NCBI RefSeq assembly: GCF_000026985.1
Contig: NC_017390.1
Coordinates: forward strand, 564,845 to 628,844
DNA length: 64,000 bases
Direction: 5' to 3'
From: Erwinia pyrifoliae DSM 12163
GTDB taxonomy: Bacteria; Pseudomonadota; Gammaproteobacteria; Enterobacterales; Enterobacteriaceae
Position 1 is the stretch's first letter, and each line of letters starts with the position of its first letter. Position numbers and translations under genes: made by a program. Below the pieces are notes generated by a model, which worked only from the letters and a program-made list of their open reading frames with translations, ran no database searches and was not told the origin of the DNA. Of this stretch, positions 1 through 11,286 are shown one piece after another.

Positions 1-1
1 C

Positions 2-334
2 TCGCTGGTGAAGAACCAGGGGATGAAGAATTTTATGTTGATGCAGCAGAAGCTCCATGCGGGTGAAAGCCCGGCGGCAGAGATGACCAAAAGCGTGTCG
101 CTGGTACTGGCGGGCTTCCTGCTGCTGCTACCGGGTTTCTTTAGCGACTTTATTGGCCTGCTGCTGCTGCTGCCACCGGTACAGAAGCATCTGACGCTTA
201 AGCTGATGCCGCATCTGAAAATGCGGCGTGGGCCGGGTGCCGGTCCCGACAGCGGAGTGACCGTTGACGGTGAATTTGAGCGCAAAGAGGTTATGCGGAT
301 TGAGCACGACGATGGCAACCCCCCTCATCAATAA
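2..334 (+). CDS. fxsA: FxsA membrane protein (3' part; start lies before the window)
   Basis: The reading frame is open from the first bases of the window, so this is the C-terminal two thirds or so of the protein. It has the FxsA hallmarks: the NQGxKNF-LMQQK segment, then SVSLVLAGFLLLLPGFFSDF, a long hydrophobic helix, and the PPVQKHLTLKLMPHL segment. FxsA is a small inner-membrane protein; in E. coli overexpression relieves exclusion of phage T7 by the F plasmid, and its normal role is unclear. It lies directly upstream of groS, as in E. coli. The tail after the membrane helices is charged and poorly conserved, as usual for the family. Confidence 0.9.
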   Translation, partial: SLVKNQGMKNFMLMQQKLHAGESPAAEMTKSVSLVLAGFLLLLPGFFSDFIGLLLLLPPVQKHLTLKLMPHLKMRRGPGAGPDSGVTVDGEFERKEVMRIEHDDGNPPHQ

Positions 335-345
335 CCGCAGCTGGC

Positions 346-378
346 ACGGCGCGCACCTCTGACGGTCGCGCCGTTTTG
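346..378 (+). terminator. Probable fxsA terminator
   Basis: An 8-bp inverted repeat (ACGGCGCG at 346 and CGCGCCGT at 367) is followed by TTTT. It lies just after the fxsA stop and before the groE promoter, so it likely separates the two transcription units. Pattern seen by eye; stability not computed. Confidence 0.6.
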
Positions 379-447
379 CTATCTGCCTGCTCTGGTGGCT
401 AAAAAAACGGCAAATGCCGCAGTGAATAAAAAAAATCGCTTCTGCCC

Positions 448-476
448 CTTGAAAGGCCATCAGTACGGCCGCATCT
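448..476 (+). promoter_or_regulatory. Sigma-32 heat-shock promoter of groSL
   Basis: CTTGAA at 448-453 and CCGCATCT at 469-476 are 15 bp apart. They match the sigma-32 consensus (CTTGAA and CCCCATnT) with one mismatch in the -10 element. The site lies about 80 bases before groS, the same place as the classic E. coli groE heat-shock promoter. No CIRCE repeat is seen, as expected for an enterobacterium. Confidence 0.8.
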
Positions 477-554
477 CTTCCGTCACGAGGCCGGTAGCCC
501 ATGTAGCCCGGCTTTCATCCCAAACTGATTGGACTTCTCAAAGGAGAGCTAACA

Positions 555-848
555 ATGAAAATTCGTCCATTGCACGATCGTGTGATCGTCAAGCGTAAAG
601 AAGTTGAATCCAAATCTGCTGGCGGCATTGTACTGACCGGTTCTGCAGCGGGTAAATCTACCCGTGGCGAGGTTCTGGCAGTTGGCAACGGCCGCATCCT
701 GGAAAGCGGTGACGTCAAGCCGCTGGACGTGAAAGTGGGTGACGTGGTCATCTTCAGCGAAGGCTACGGCGCGAAAACCGAAAAAATCGACAACGAAGAA
801 GTTCTGATCATCTCAGAAAGCGACATTCTGGCAATTGTTGAAGCGTAA
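555..848 (+). CDS. groS: Co-chaperonin GroES
   Basis: The 97-residue protein begins [14 protein letters not shown] and matches GroES along its whole length, including the mobile loop with the GGIVLTGSA segment that docks on GroEL. It forms the heptameric lid over the GroEL cavity and drives ATP-dependent folding of cytoplasmic proteins. A strong AAGGAG ribosome-binding site precedes the ATG. It is followed by groL after 36 bases and both are expressed from the sigma-32 promoter upstream. Confidence 0.98.
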   Translation: MKIRPLHDRVIVKRKEVESKSAGGIVLTGSAAGKSTRGEVLAVGNGRILESGDVKPLDVKVGDVVIFSEGYGAKTEKIDNEEVLIISESDILAIVEA

Positions 849-2534
<1,686 letters not shown>

Positions 2535-2557
2535 TCCCCCCAGGCACCTGTCCGAAT

Positions 2558-2590
2558 AAACCCTCTGCCTTTGGCAGGGGGTTTTTCTTT
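2558..2590 (+). terminator. groSL rho-independent terminator
   Basis: A GC-rich stem (ACCCTCTGCC with GGCAGGGGGT, one wobble pair) closes a short loop and is followed directly by a T-rich run. It starts 24 bases after the groL stop codon. Confidence 0.85.
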
Positions 2591-2725
2591 TTGGCGGGGA
2601 AATAGTATAAGTAATGGCGCAAAGCTAACCTGATAAGCGGGTTAAGGGGCAAGGATGGGTCGGAAATCTTAATGATTTCATCGATGCCCTGGCCTGACAC
2701 TGATGATAATAATATGGGGATCAAA

Positions 2726-3070
2726 ATGCGGATTAACTTGCCGGGACTCTCTGTGGCTGCCCTGCTGCTGGCAGGCTGTAGCTCTTCTCATACGCTAAGT
2801 TCTGCGGGCGGGCGCGTGACCTTTACTGACCAGCAGCCGGCTCGCAGCTGCCAGCTGTTAGGTAACGTGACCGGCGTACAAAGCAACTGGTTCTCTGGCT
2901 CTGGCGGTGAAGGAAGTTCACTGCGCGGCGCGGCTAACGATCTGCGCAACCGTGCGGCGGAAATGGGCGGCAACGTGATTTATGGGGCCACCAGTCCAAC
3001 CCAGAACTTCTGGTCCAGCTTCGCACCGTTGGATAGCAAGATGAGCGGGCAGGTCTATAAGTGCCCTTAA
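2726..3070 (+). CDS. yjeI: YjeI-type lipoprotein (DUF4156)
   Basis: This is a 114-residue secreted lipoprotein. The chosen ATG follows a GGGGA ribosome-binding site; an in-frame ATG lies four codons earlier. The N-terminus is a signal peptide ending in the lipobox LLAGC, with the lipidated Cys at residue 18. The mature part contains the DUF4156 features RGAANDLRNRAAEMGGNVI and a terminal GQVYKCP, close to E. coli YjeI, which occupies the same place after groL. Function is unknown; an envelope location is inferred from the lipobox. Confidence 0.85.
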   Translation: MRINLPGLSVAALLLAGCSSSHTLSSAGGRVTFTDQQPARSCQLLGNVTGVQSNWFSGSGGEGSSLRGAANDLRNRAAEMGGNVIYGATSPTQNFWSSFAPLDSKMSGQVYKCP

Positions 3071-3097
3071 AGGGGCTGATTTAAAGGCTATCGGCCA

Positions 3098-3132
3098 GCC
3101 ATGCGGGCGGATCGTCGTTCCGCCCGCATGGC
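3098..3132. terminator. Perfect hairpin between convergent yjeI and epmB
   Basis: A perfect 13-bp stem (GCCATGCGGGCGG paired with CCGCCCGCATGGC) with a 9-base loop lies between two convergent genes. It ends just before the epmB stop codon. There is no T tract on either strand, so it may stop transcription weakly, protect 3' ends, or act with Rho. Confidence 0.5.
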
Positions 3133-3134
3133 AT

Positions 3135-4163
3135 CTATTCCTGGCGCAGCTGTAAATCCAGCGGCGTTTTGCTCGGCTCCCCACCAATTTCACGCGCCAG
3201 TTTCGGCACCATATAGCCTGAGACCATCGTCAGCAGCTCACGCACGATGGCGCGTGCGCGCTCGTCACTGACGTAGAAATGCGCCGCGCCCTGCACTTTA
3301 TCCAGCACATGCAGATAGTAGGGCAGGATGCCGGCATCAAACAGCGCGTTGCTCAGGGCGGCAAGCGCAGGCGCACTGTCGTTGATATCGCGCAACAGGA
3401 CGCTTTGGTTAAGTAAGGTGACACCGGCACGTTTTAACATGTGCATACCGTGACGCAGATCGTCATCGATCTCCTGCGCGTGGTTGATATGGGTCACCAT
3501 CAGCGTTTGCAGCCGCGACTGTGCCAGACGCTGACACAGGGCTTCGGTAATACGTTTGGGAATAACGACCGGCAGGCGGCTGTGAATACGCAGGCGCTTA
3601 AGGTGAGGGATCTGCTCAAGCTGCCCGATCAGCCAGTCCAGCTCGTGATCTTTTGCCATCAGCGGATCGCCGCCGGAAAAAATAATCTCATCCAGTTCCG
3701 GCTGTTGTCGGATATACTCCAGGGCTTGCTGCCAGTTGCGCTTGTTCCCCTGGTTTTCCTGATAGGGAAAATGGCGGCGGAAACAGTAACGGCAATTGAC
3801 GGCGCAGCCGCCTTTGACCAGCAACAGCGCACGATTACGATATTTATGTAACAGACCCGGCACCACGCTGCTCTGCTCATCGAGCGGATCGGCACTGTAA
3901 CCTGGTGCATCGACAAACTCCTGTCGCGAGGTGATCACCTGCAGCAGTAGCGGATCTTGCGGATCGCCTTTACGCATGCGTGCCGCGAACGCCCTGGGCA
4001 CGCGCAGGGCGAAAAGACGCCGTGCGTCATGGCCTGAAACCAGCTCAGGATGGTGTTGCAACGCCAAAAGTTGCAGCAATTCGTCAGGATCGGTGATTAC
4101 ATCAGCAAGTTGATGTAACCATTCTTCTCGCTCAGGGGTATTTAGGGTTACAATGTGTGCCAT
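3135..4163 (-). CDS. epmB: EF-P beta-lysylation protein, lysine 2,3-aminomutase
   Basis: The 342-residue protein is a radical-SAM enzyme of the lysine aminomutase family. The iron-sulfur cysteines are C120, C124 and C127 in CAVNCRYC. It converts (S)-alpha-lysine to (R)-beta-lysine, which EpmA attaches to elongation factor P. It lacks the long C-terminal extension of clostridial aminomutases, as E. coli EpmB (YjeK) does. It is divergent from efp with 41 bases between the start codons. The ribosome-binding site is weak, fitting a low-abundance enzyme. Confidence 0.95.
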   Translation of the reverse strand: MAHIVTLNTPEREEWLHQLADVITDPDELLQLLALQHHPELVSGHDARRLFALRVPRAFAARMRKGDPQDPLLLQVITSRQEFVDAPGYSADPLDEQSSVVPGLLHKYRNRALLLVKGGCAVNCRYCFRRHFPYQENQGNKRNWQQALEYIRQQPELDEIIFSGGDPLMAKDHELDWLIGQLEQIPHLKRLRIHSRLPVVIPKRITEALCQRLAQSRLQTLMVTHINHAQEIDDDLRHGMHMLKRAGVTLLNQSVLLRDINDSAPALAALSNALFDAGILPYYLHVLDKVQGAAHFYVSDERARAIVRELLTMVSGYMVPKLAREIGGEPSKTPLDLQLRQE

Positions 4164-4204
4164 TTTTTTGGCTAAGTACCAGTAATAAATTGTAGAGGGC
4201 CTTT

Positions 4205-4771
4205 ATGGCGACTTATTCTAGCAACGATTTCCGTCCCGGTCTTAAAATCATGTTCGAAGGCGAACCTTACGCTATCGAATCGAGCGAGTTTGTTAAACCG
4301 GGCAAAGGCCAGGCTTTCGCGCGCGTTAAAATGCGTCGCCTGCTGACCGGCAGCCGCGTTGAAAAAACCTTCAAGTCTACCGACTCCGCTGAAGGCGCAG
4401 ATGTGGTTGATACTAACCTGAACTATCTGTACAACGACGGTGATTTCTACCACTTCATGCACCCGGAAACCTTCGAACAGCATCCTGTTGAAGCGAAAAC
4501 CGTGGGCGACGCGGCGAAATGGCTGCTCGACAATGCGGAATGTATTGTCACCCTGTGGAACGGAAAGCCGATCCAGGTTCTGCCACCGAACTTCGTGGAG
4601 CTGGAAATCACCGATACCGATCCAGGCCTGAAAGGCGATACCGCGGGTACCGGCGGTAAGCCCGCGACTCTCTCTACCGGTGCGGTAGTGAAAGTGCCAC
4701 TGTTTGTGCAGATTGGCGAAGTGATTAAAGTGGATACCCGTTCTGGCGAATACGTTTCCCGCGTAAAATAA
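4205..4771 (+). CDS. efp: Translation elongation factor P
   Basis: The 188-residue protein matches EF-P in full. Lys34, in the KPGKGQAF loop, is the known beta-lysylation site. EF-P binds next to the peptidyl-tRNA and rescues ribosomes stalled at polyproline stretches. Both genes for its lysylation are in this window (epmB adjacent, epmA 1.1 kb away). A GAGGG ribosome-binding site precedes the ATG. Confidence 0.97.
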   Translation: MATYSSNDFRPGLKIMFEGEPYAIESSEFVKPGKGQAFARVKMRRLLTGSRVEKTFKSTDSAEGADVVDTNLNYLYNDGDFYHFMHPETFEQHPVEAKTVGDAAKWLLDNAECIVTLWNGKPIQVLPPNFVELEITDTDPGLKGDTAGTGGKPATLSTGAVVKVPLFVQIGEVIKVDTRSGEYVSRVK

Positions 4772-4784
4772 ATCTGAACGAATC

Positions 4785-4806
4785 AGGGCCTGTTTTTGCA
4801 GGCCCT
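4785..4806 (+). terminator. Hairpin after efp
   Basis: An exact 8-bp inverted repeat (AGGGCCTG and CAGGCCCT) with a 6-base T-rich loop begins 13 bases after the efp stop. No T run follows the stem, so it is a candidate 3'-end structure, not a textbook terminator. Confidence 0.45.
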
Positions 4807-4985
4807 GTGCGTAACGAGACTGGTTGCGCTAGATTGCCGTCCCGCCTGAAGATGCTTTCCCCGGGTTCGATCAACATGCCTCATTATTCTGAAAATTGCC
4901 TTTTCTTGTTGCCGGTGAGGCAGCCGAAGAGATCGTGGCTATGCTTATAACGCAGTGCTTAAACTCTAAAGAAAAGGAAAAGGCT

Positions 4986-5117
4986 ATGAAGAAAGGTATT
5001 GTTGCTCTGCTTTCTGTTCTGGTGTTCGCCTCTGTACTCACGGCCTGCAATACCACGCGCGGCGTGGGTGAAGATGTTGAGGCAGGCGGTAAGGCGATTC
5101 AGAGAAGCACGCAGTAG
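4986..5117 (+). CDS. ecnB: Entericidin-type small lipoprotein
   Basis: This is a 43-residue lipoprotein with a signal peptide and lipobox LTAC. The mature part [18 protein letters not shown] is almost that of E. coli entericidin B, the bacteriolytic lipoprotein of the ecnAB antidote/toxin pair. The ATG follows AAGGAAAAGG. Only one entericidin is seen; no ecnA-like antidote gene lies between it and efp. In E. coli ecnB is induced in stationary phase by sigma-S; no promoter is called here. Location after efp is the same as in E. coli. Confidence 0.88.
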   Translation: MKKGIVALLSVLVFASVLTACNTTRGVGEDVEAGGKAIQRSTQ

Positions 5118-5169
5118 TCTGCTGACAGGCTGGTGCTTCTCACCGGCCTGTGTTCTCTCTCCTTCAGGC

Positions 5170-5694
5170 TTAACGTTGATCGATCCAGATCAGCTCATCC
5201 ACCGTGAATCCGGCCCGACGCGCCTCTTCAATCAGATCCTGCTTAACCTGCTCATCCAGCTGCGGCGTGCGAGATAACATCCACAGATAGTCACGATTTG
5301 GCCCACAAACCAGCGCATGCTGGTAATCTTTATCCAGCGCTATCACGTTATAGCCTGCGTAAAATGGCCCAAAGAAAGAGACTTTCAGCGCTGCGCGATC
5401 GCTTGAGCCGGTGAAATAAGCTTTACCCGTGCTCTCCTGCCAGCGCTGTTTTTTTTGGTTAAAGCCTCGATTGACCACTTTCAGGCCGCCATCATCGCGT
5501 TGGCTGTAGCTGGCGGTGACATGATCCAGCCCGCGTTCAAAGGGATGATTAAAGCGGGCAATTTCATACCAGCTGCCGAGATAGCGCTTGCTGTCAAAAT
5601 CTGCCACCGGCGTCACGCCATGTGGCGGGGTGGTGCTACAGGCGACGGAAAGTAGCGCGCCGACAATGGCTGTGACCTTTTTCCACAACTTCAT
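5170..5694 (-). CDS. blc: Outer-membrane lipocalin
   Basis: The 174-residue bacterial lipocalin has a lipobox (SVACS), the lipocalin signature GSWYEIARF, and the strongly conserved RAALKVSFFGPFY and RDYLWMLSRTP segments of Blc. It is an outer-membrane-anchored beta-barrel thought to bind lysophospholipids and fatty acids during envelope stress. The ATG is preceded by AAAGGAA; an upstream in-frame TTG is less likely. In E. coli sugE, ampC and frdABCD separate blc from epmA; here blc and epmA start codons face each other 171 bases apart. Confidence 0.95.
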   Translation of the reverse strand: MKLWKKVTAIVGALLSVACSTTPPHGVTPVADFDSKRYLGSWYEIARFNHPFERGLDHVTASYSQRDDGGLKVVNRGFNQKKQRWQESTGKAYFTGSSDRAALKVSFFGPFYAGYNVIALDKDYQHALVCGPNRDYLWMLSRTPQLDEQVKQDLIEEARRAGFTVDELIWIDQR

Positions 5695-5865
5695 AGAAAC
5701 TATTCCTTTATCAATCAAGTATTACAGTATAGACGTAAAGCGCTACGCTGCCTCTGCCGCGAACGGTTTAGCCGCCGCCACTGAGGGAATTATTCTGCTG
5801 TGAATTGTGTGCGGCGGCATGGGCAGGTAGACTTCTTCCCCCTGACTGACTTTGGAGTAGACAAG

Positions 5866-6843
5866 ATGAGCGATACGGCCAGCTGGCAGCCGAGTGCATC
5901 GATCGCCAACTTATTAAAGCGTGCGGCGATTATGGCTGAAATCCGGCGTTTCTTTGCCGATCGTGGCGTCCTGGAAGTGGAAACCCCGGCAATGAGCCAG
6001 GCAACGGTGACCGATGTGCACCTGTTCCCGTTCCAGACGCGCTTTGTTGGCCCGGGCGCGGCAGCGGGCGTCGATCTTTATCTGATGACCAGCCCGGAAT
6101 ACCATATGAAACGCCTGCTGGCAGCGGGCAGCGGCCCTATTTACCAGCTGTGCCGCAGCTTCCGCAACGAAGAGATGGGGCGTCATCATAACCCGGAATT
6201 CACCATGCTGGAGTGGTATCGCCCGCACTACGACATGTACCGCCTGATGAATGAGGTCGATGACCTGCTGCAGCAGGTGCTGGAGTGCGCGCCGGCAGAA
6301 ACCCTTTCATATCAGCAGGCGTTTCAGCGTCATCTGGAGATTGACCCCCTGTCGGCAGATAAAGCCCAGCTGCGTGAAGCGGCGGAGAAACTCGGTGCCG
6401 GTGACCTCGCCCATCGTGAAGAAGACCGCGATACGCTGTTACAGCTGCTGTTTGTGCTCGGCGTGGAGCCAGAAATTGGCAAAGAGAAACCGGCCTTTGT
6501 TTATCACTTCCCGGCGACCCAGGCCGCGCTGGCCGAGATTAGCCCGGAAGATCACCGCGTGGCCGAGCGTTTCGAGGTCTATTTTAAGGGTATTGAGCTG
6601 GCGAACGGTTTCCACGAACTGACCGACAGCCGCGAACAGCGTCAGCGTTTTGAGCAGGATAATCGCAAACGCGCCGCCGCCGGACTACCGCAGCAGCCGA
6701 TTGATAATTATCTGCTGGAGGCGCTTGCCGGGGGGATGCCGGACAGCTCCGGCGTGGCGCTAGGCGTTGACCGTCTGGTGATGCTGGCGTTGAAAGCGGA
6801 ACGACTGAGTGACGTTATCGCCTTTACGGTAGATCGCTGCTAG
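5866..6843 (+). CDS. epmA: EF-P--(R)-beta-lysine ligase
   Basis: The 325-residue protein (same length as E. coli EpmA/PoxA/GenX) is a paralogue of the class II lysyl-tRNA synthetase catalytic core without the anticodon-binding domain. Motif 2 ([20 protein letters not shown]) and motif 3 ([12 protein letters not shown]) are clear. It activates (R)-beta-lysine with ATP and transfers it to Lys34 of EF-P. The ATG chosen follows GGAG and gives the normal [10 protein letters not shown] start; the frame is open upstream to 5800 but that part is not conserved. Confidence 0.96.
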   Translation: MSDTASWQPSASIANLLKRAAIMAEIRRFFADRGVLEVETPAMSQATVTDVHLFPFQTRFVGPGAAAGVDLYLMTSPEYHMKRLLAAGSGPIYQLCRSFRNEEMGRHHNPEFTMLEWYRPHYDMYRLMNEVDDLLQQVLECAPAETLSYQQAFQRHLEIDPLSADKAQLREAAEKLGAGDLAHREEDRDTLLQLLFVLGVEPEIGKEKPAFVYHFPATQAALAEISPEDHRVAERFEVYFKGIELANGFHELTDSREQRQRFEQDNRKRAAAGLPQQPIDNYLLEALAGGMPDSSGVALGVDRLVMLALKAERLSDVIAFTVDRC

Positions 6844-6870
6844 GCAGCTGATTAGCCTGGTAAACTGGCT

Positions 6871-6910
6871 CGCCCGCGACAGGGTACGCACCGTGCGTTT
6901 GTCGTGGGCG
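6871..6910. terminator. Long nested hairpin between convergent epmA and mscM
   Basis: An outer 11-bp stem (CGCCCGCGACA with TGTCGTGGGCG, one G-T pair) encloses an inner 5-bp stem (ACGCA with TGCGT). It lies in the 100 bases between convergent genes and has no T tract on either strand. Confidence 0.45.
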
Positions 6911-6943
6911 GTCATTGTGCGGCGCATGCCGTGGCCAGCTGCG

Positions 6944-9900
6944 CTAAAGCCCGCCGGATTTATAGCTGCGTGCCGCCGGGGTGCCGTTGCTGGCAGGGGT
7001 TTTACGTCCAAGAGTGTCCATACGCACCTGGAACGGTGGGAACGGCATCTCCAGCCCGTGTTCCTGGAACCCACGTAGGATCAGCTGATGCAGCTCATGG
7101 CGCAGCGGCATCCGGTGACCCATCTCAGCGGCGTGAATACGCAACTCAAATAACTGAATCCCCTGTTGTAAGTCCACCAGGAAAGCTTCTGGCTGCGGCG
7201 TCTCCAGCACGTAGCTACAGCGCTGTGCGGCCGTTAACAGCAGGTTGGTCACTTCGTCACTATTGGCTTCTGCCGGAGCCGGAATGCTCAGCACCACGCG
7301 GGTGACGGAATCCGACAGCGACCAGTTAATAAACTGCTCGGTGATAAATGCCTTATTCGGCACGATAATCTCTTTGCGATCCCAGTCCGTAATGGTGGTG
7401 GCACGGGTATTGATACGCGTGATGCTACCGGTCAAATCGCGGATGGTGACGGTATCGCCGATGCGGATCGGCTTTTCAAACAGGATGATCAGGCCGGACA
7501 TAAAGTTGGCGAAGATCTCCTGCAGGCCAAAGCCTAATCCTAAGGTCAAACCAGCAACCAGCCACTGTAATTTGGACCAGTCAATGCCAATCAGGGCAAA
7601 GCCCGTCAGGCCGCCGATCAGGATCAGCAGATATTTAGTCAGGGTGGTGATGGCATAGCCGGTACCCGGCGTCAGGCTGAGATGCTGCAGCAGTGCCAGT
7701 TCCAGCAGCGCCGGCATATTGCGCACCAGCTGGGTAGTAATGATCAATACCAGAATGGCGACCATCACCGATCCGAGCGTAATCGGTTGCAGGCTCTCAA
7801 CGCCCTGTATGGTGGTGCTGACATCCCACAGGCGGATATTTTCCAGGAAACCAAAGGCGGAATGGATCTCTGACCACAGTACGATCACCGAAACCAGCGC
7901 AATCAGCGTCAGGATCGAGCGCACCAGGCGCAGCGACTGCGCGCTGATGGCATCCAGGTCGATAACCGGCTCTTCGATCTCTATGTTATCGGCGGCGGTC
8001 TGCTGGGCGGCCAGCTCTTCTTCGCTGCGTGCGCGCTGGGCGAGGATTTCCGCACGGCGCGACCGGGCGCGATCGAAGGCAATGCGTCGGCGCTGGATCA
8101 GCATCCAGCGCCGAATAATATGGTAAATCACCAGCAGCAGGAACCAGATAGCCAGCGAGGTTTCTACCCTGGCCAGCAGGGCCTGGGAGGTTTCCAGGTA
8201 GCCAATACAGGAAGCCAGCGCCGCCAGCATGGGAATGGCGATCATCACATTCCACAGCACGTTATTGATAAAGTTCTCGCCGCTGCCTTCTTTATCAATA
8301 TGCAATGGGATACCGGCACGTTTAAGGCTGACCGTGACCATACTCAGCGCCCCGCAGATCAGAATAAAGCACAGGCGGCCGAGGGTAGGGGAGAACTCAC
8401 GATCCTGCAGATTATCGAAGGCGATCAGCAGCATCATCAGCGGTACCACCAGCCCGATGCACAGCGTATAGAAACGCATCGCGCGCGCCACGCGGCTGCG
8501 TGGCCAGCGGAAGTGCACGATAAACAATCCCTGCTGACGGGCAAAGGTATTGCAGATCATAAACGCCCAAAGCAGCGGCACGCTGGCGGTGACGCCGTCG
8601 CCGATGGCGACCGCAATTGGCCAGGGCCAGGCGTGCTGTAAGCCGTAGCCCAGCGCCGCCCACAGCACCGGCAGCGGCAGGGCAACCAGAATAGACCAGA
8701 ATACGGTGCGTATCGTCAGACTGAACTGATCCTGGGTGACCTTGCCCACCTTACTGGAAGCACGTTCAAGAAATGCGTGGAAGTGGCGGCGAGAGCTGAT
8801 GCTGAAGCCGACCAGCACAATGGCGGAAAAAAGGGGTAGCAGGGTTTCGCGGCTGGTGATCATCATCACCATCGCTCCCCCCAACTGGCCGAGAGTATCA
8901 AGCGACAGCAGACGCTTCAGGTCGTGCGCCAGCTCGATCGGATAGCTGAAGCTTAGCGCGCTGACGTCGGCGGTCCAGAACAGATAACGGTGGGTGGCCT
9001 CTTTCACTTCATTGAGCGCATCCACCAGCTGGCTGTTGCCTACTTTCAGCTTGGTGACTTCCAGAATCAGGTTATCGCAGCCGGAAAGCAGTGAGGTCAG
9101 CAGTTCGCGCTGGGTTTTCAACTGCGCGGTGAGAATGCGCTCCTGCTCGCTGGTCAGGTTACTGTTGTCATCCTGGCGCAGCTGACGCAGCGACGGCTGC
9201 TGTTCCAGCAGGTCTTCGTAATACAGGCGCTTGACGCGCAGCTCGGCCATTTCGTTATCAAGCTGCTGCGGTTTGGGCATTTCAGGCAGCCGGGCGACCT
9301 GCGCGCGCAGCGCTTCACCCAGTACGTTCGACACGCCCAGCCACTGTGACTGTTCGCGGATAGTACTCAACGCCTGACGAACCTGAATCGTTTGATTGGC
9401 GGCGGTGCGCTGCTGCGAGGTGACCAGATCCATACGCTGCGCCTGCTGATTCAGTGCGGCGGACAGCTCCCGATTAATGCGGAACTGTTCAGTAATGCCG
9501 TGCGGCATATCACCGCTGTCTTCTGCCAGCTGCTCGGTGCGTGCTAACGCCAGCTCGGCCTCGCGCTGGCGCAGGTTGTTCAGCTGGTTGCGCAAATCTT
9601 GCAGCCAGCCGTCCAGCTCGGCAGCTTTGCGCTGGTGGACTTCTGCGCGTATGCGCGCCAGTTCCTGGCGGTTATTGGCCGACAGTTGTGCCAGCTCCAG
9701 TTCATCCACCCGCGCTTTCTGTGCGGCGGATTCAGCCTGCCTTTGCGCCCGCTGTGCCTGGCCTGCCGGGGTAGAAGGGGATGGCTGACCCTGCAGGCGG
9801 CGCTCGATCTCACCCAGCGCACGACGCGCTTCGGTTTGCTGCTGCGGTAGCTGAGAAAGCGAGTCACTGATTTCCCTGGCGCGATCCTGCTCTTGCTGAA

Positions 9901-10279
9901 CCTGGCGGCTCTCCTCCAGCAACTGGCTGCTACCCAGTAGGATCTCCTGCTCAAGATCGGCGGCGCTCATGCTGCTGCGCAGCGGTTTTCTGCTGTTGGT
10001 CTGCGTGGCGATCTGCTGGCGCAACTCTCGCGACAGCTTGGGGAAGTTATCGATAACCTGCTGATAATCCTGCGCCCGTTCAAGGGATTGCTGGCGTTCT
10101 TCCAGCCAGTTCAGCGTGGACTGCAACGCGTCGACGGTCGCCGTCTGATTCGTACTGGTTTTGTTGGACTTTGCTTCCTCAAGCTCCTGCTTGATCTGCG
10201 ACGCATCCGGTACGCTGGCGGCATAAACCGGCTGGAGCAAGCTCCAGCCTAACAAAAGAGTCAGAATCAGACGTAACAT
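6944..10279 (-). CDS. mscM: Miniconductance mechanosensitive channel MscM
   Basis: The 1111-residue protein matches E. coli MscM/YjeP (about 1107). The start was set at MLRLILTLLLGW because a signal peptide ending ...VYA follows. A long periplasmic coiled-coil region, rich in Gln and Arg, spans about residues 25-480. It is followed by a block of membrane helices and the MscS pore and cytoplasmic domain, including GLGFGLQEIFANFMSG and the KPIRIGDTVTI segment. It releases solutes on hypo-osmotic shock. It lies 10 bases after psd; in E. coli psd and mscM form an operon regulated by envelope stress. Confidence 0.95.
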   Translation of the reverse strand: MLRLILTLLLGWSLLQPVYAASVPDASQIKQELEEAKSNKTSTNQTATVDALQSTLNWLEERQQSLERAQDYQQVIDNFPKLSRELRQQIATQTNSRKPLRSSMSAADLEQEILLGSSQLLEESRQVQQEQDRAREISDSLSQLPQQQTEARRALGEIERRLQGQPSPSTPAGQAQRAQRQAESAAQKARVDELELAQLSANNRQELARIRAEVHQRKAAELDGWLQDLRNQLNNLRQREAELALARTEQLAEDSGDMPHGITEQFRINRELSAALNQQAQRMDLVTSQQRTAANQTIQVRQALSTIREQSQWLGVSNVLGEALRAQVARLPEMPKPQQLDNEMAELRVKRLYYEDLLEQQPSLRQLRQDDNSNLTSEQERILTAQLKTQRELLTSLLSGCDNLILEVTKLKVGNSQLVDALNEVKEATHRYLFWTADVSALSFSYPIELAHDLKRLLSLDTLGQLGGAMVMMITSRETLLPLFSAIVLVGFSISSRRHFHAFLERASSKVGKVTQDQFSLTIRTVFWSILVALPLPVLWAALGYGLQHAWPWPIAVAIGDGVTASVPLLWAFMICNTFARQQGLFIVHFRWPRSRVARAMRFYTLCIGLVVPLMMLLIAFDNLQDREFSPTLGRLCFILICGALSMVTVSLKRAGIPLHIDKEGSGENFINNVLWNVMIAIPMLAALASCIGYLETSQALLARVETSLAIWFLLLVIYHIIRRWMLIQRRRIAFDRARSRRAEILAQRARSEEELAAQQTAADNIEIEEPVIDLDAISAQSLRLVRSILTLIALVSVIVLWSEIHSAFGFLENIRLWDVSTTIQGVESLQPITLGSVMVAILVLIITTQLVRNMPALLELALLQHLSLTPGTGYAITTLTKYLLILIGGLTGFALIGIDWSKLQWLVAGLTLGLGFGLQEIFANFMSGLIILFEKPIRIGDTVTIRDLTGSITRINTRATTITDWDRKEIIVPNKAFITEQFINWSLSDSVTRVVLSIPAPAEANSDEVTNLLLTAAQRCSYVLETPQPEAFLVDLQQGIQLFELRIHAAEMGHRMPLRHELHQLILRGFQEHGLEMPFPPFQVRMDTLGRKTPASNGTPAARSYKSGGL

Positions 10280-10289
10280 GGGTTTCCCG

Positions 10290-11189
10290 TTATGGGTGGT
10301 GAAGGACGTCTTCGGCGCTCTCTTTCTGCAGCGCGGTGGCCAGCGGTGCGCCAAGACGGGTTTGACTTCCTGCCGTCAGGTTTTCAGCCAGTTTCACTTT
10401 CCCAGGAGCAAACAGGTTAATCACCGTGGAGCCAAGCTTGAAGCGGCCCATCTCCTGTCCCTTGAGCAGTACCACCGCCCCGTCTTCATCGGCACCCGGC
10501 CAGCTCCAGCGTTTAATCACCCCTTCACGCGGTGGCGTAACGGTTCCTGACCAAACGGTTTCGATGCTGCCGACTATGGTTGCACCCACCAGAATCTGCA
10601 CCATCGGGCCAAATTCAGTATCAAAGCGGCAAATGACGCGTTCATTACGGGCAAACAGATTAGGAATATTTTGCGCCGTTAGCGGGTTGACCGAATAGAG
10701 ATCGCCCGGCACATAGATCATCTCGCGCAGAATACCGTTACAAGGCATATGCACGCGATGATAGTCGCACGGTGCAAGGTAAGTGGTGACAAACTCGCCG
10801 TTGCGGAACATATCGGTCATCGCGGCATTGCCCGCCAGCAGCGCTTCCAGCGAATAGGTATGGCCCTTTGCCTGGAAAATCTGGTCGCCCTCAACAGGGC
10901 CGAGTTGGCTGATCGCGCCATCGGCTGGCAGAACCAGCTGGTTAGGGTCGGTTTCTATCGGGCGTGCTTCGTCGCGCAGCGGGCGCACGAAGAAATCATT
11001 AAAGGTACGATAGCTGGCAGTGTCGGGCTTCTGCGCCTCTTTCATATCAACCTTGAAATACCAGACGAAAGCATCGATGACCGCTTTGGTCAACCACCCG
11101 GCGCGCTTGCTGGCTCCCCAGCCGGCCAGTTCAGTCAGGGCTTTTTTGGGCAGTAAATGATTCAAGCCGAGTTTAATACGATCTAACAC
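10290..11189 (-). CDS. psd: Phosphatidylserine decarboxylase proenzyme
   Basis: The 299-residue proenzyme contains the LGST motif ([11 protein letters not shown]). It cleaves itself between Gly and Ser there to form the beta chain and the pyruvoyl-carrying alpha chain. It makes phosphatidylethanolamine from phosphatidylserine at the inner membrane. It is a little shorter than E. coli Psd (322) because of a shorter C-terminal tail. It sits between rsgA and mscM as in E. coli. Confidence 0.97.
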   Translation of the reverse strand: MLDRIKLGLNHLLPKKALTELAGWGASKRAGWLTKAVIDAFVWYFKVDMKEAQKPDTASYRTFNDFFVRPLRDEARPIETDPNQLVLPADGAISQLGPVEGDQIFQAKGHTYSLEALLAGNAAMTDMFRNGEFVTTYLAPCDYHRVHMPCNGILREMIYVPGDLYSVNPLTAQNIPNLFARNERVICRFDTEFGPMVQILVGATIVGSIETVWSGTVTPPREGVIKRWSWPGADEDGAVVLLKGQEMGRFKLGSTVINLFAPGKVKLAENLTAGSQTRLGAPLATALQKESAEDVLHHP

Positions 11190-11286
11190 GTTAGCCTCCT
11201 GGCTTAAGCGAACTGCAAAAAAATTAAGGGGGCGGATTGTATCAGCGCCCGGGGTTTTAGGCTATGACGGTGGCGCCAGCAGGTTT

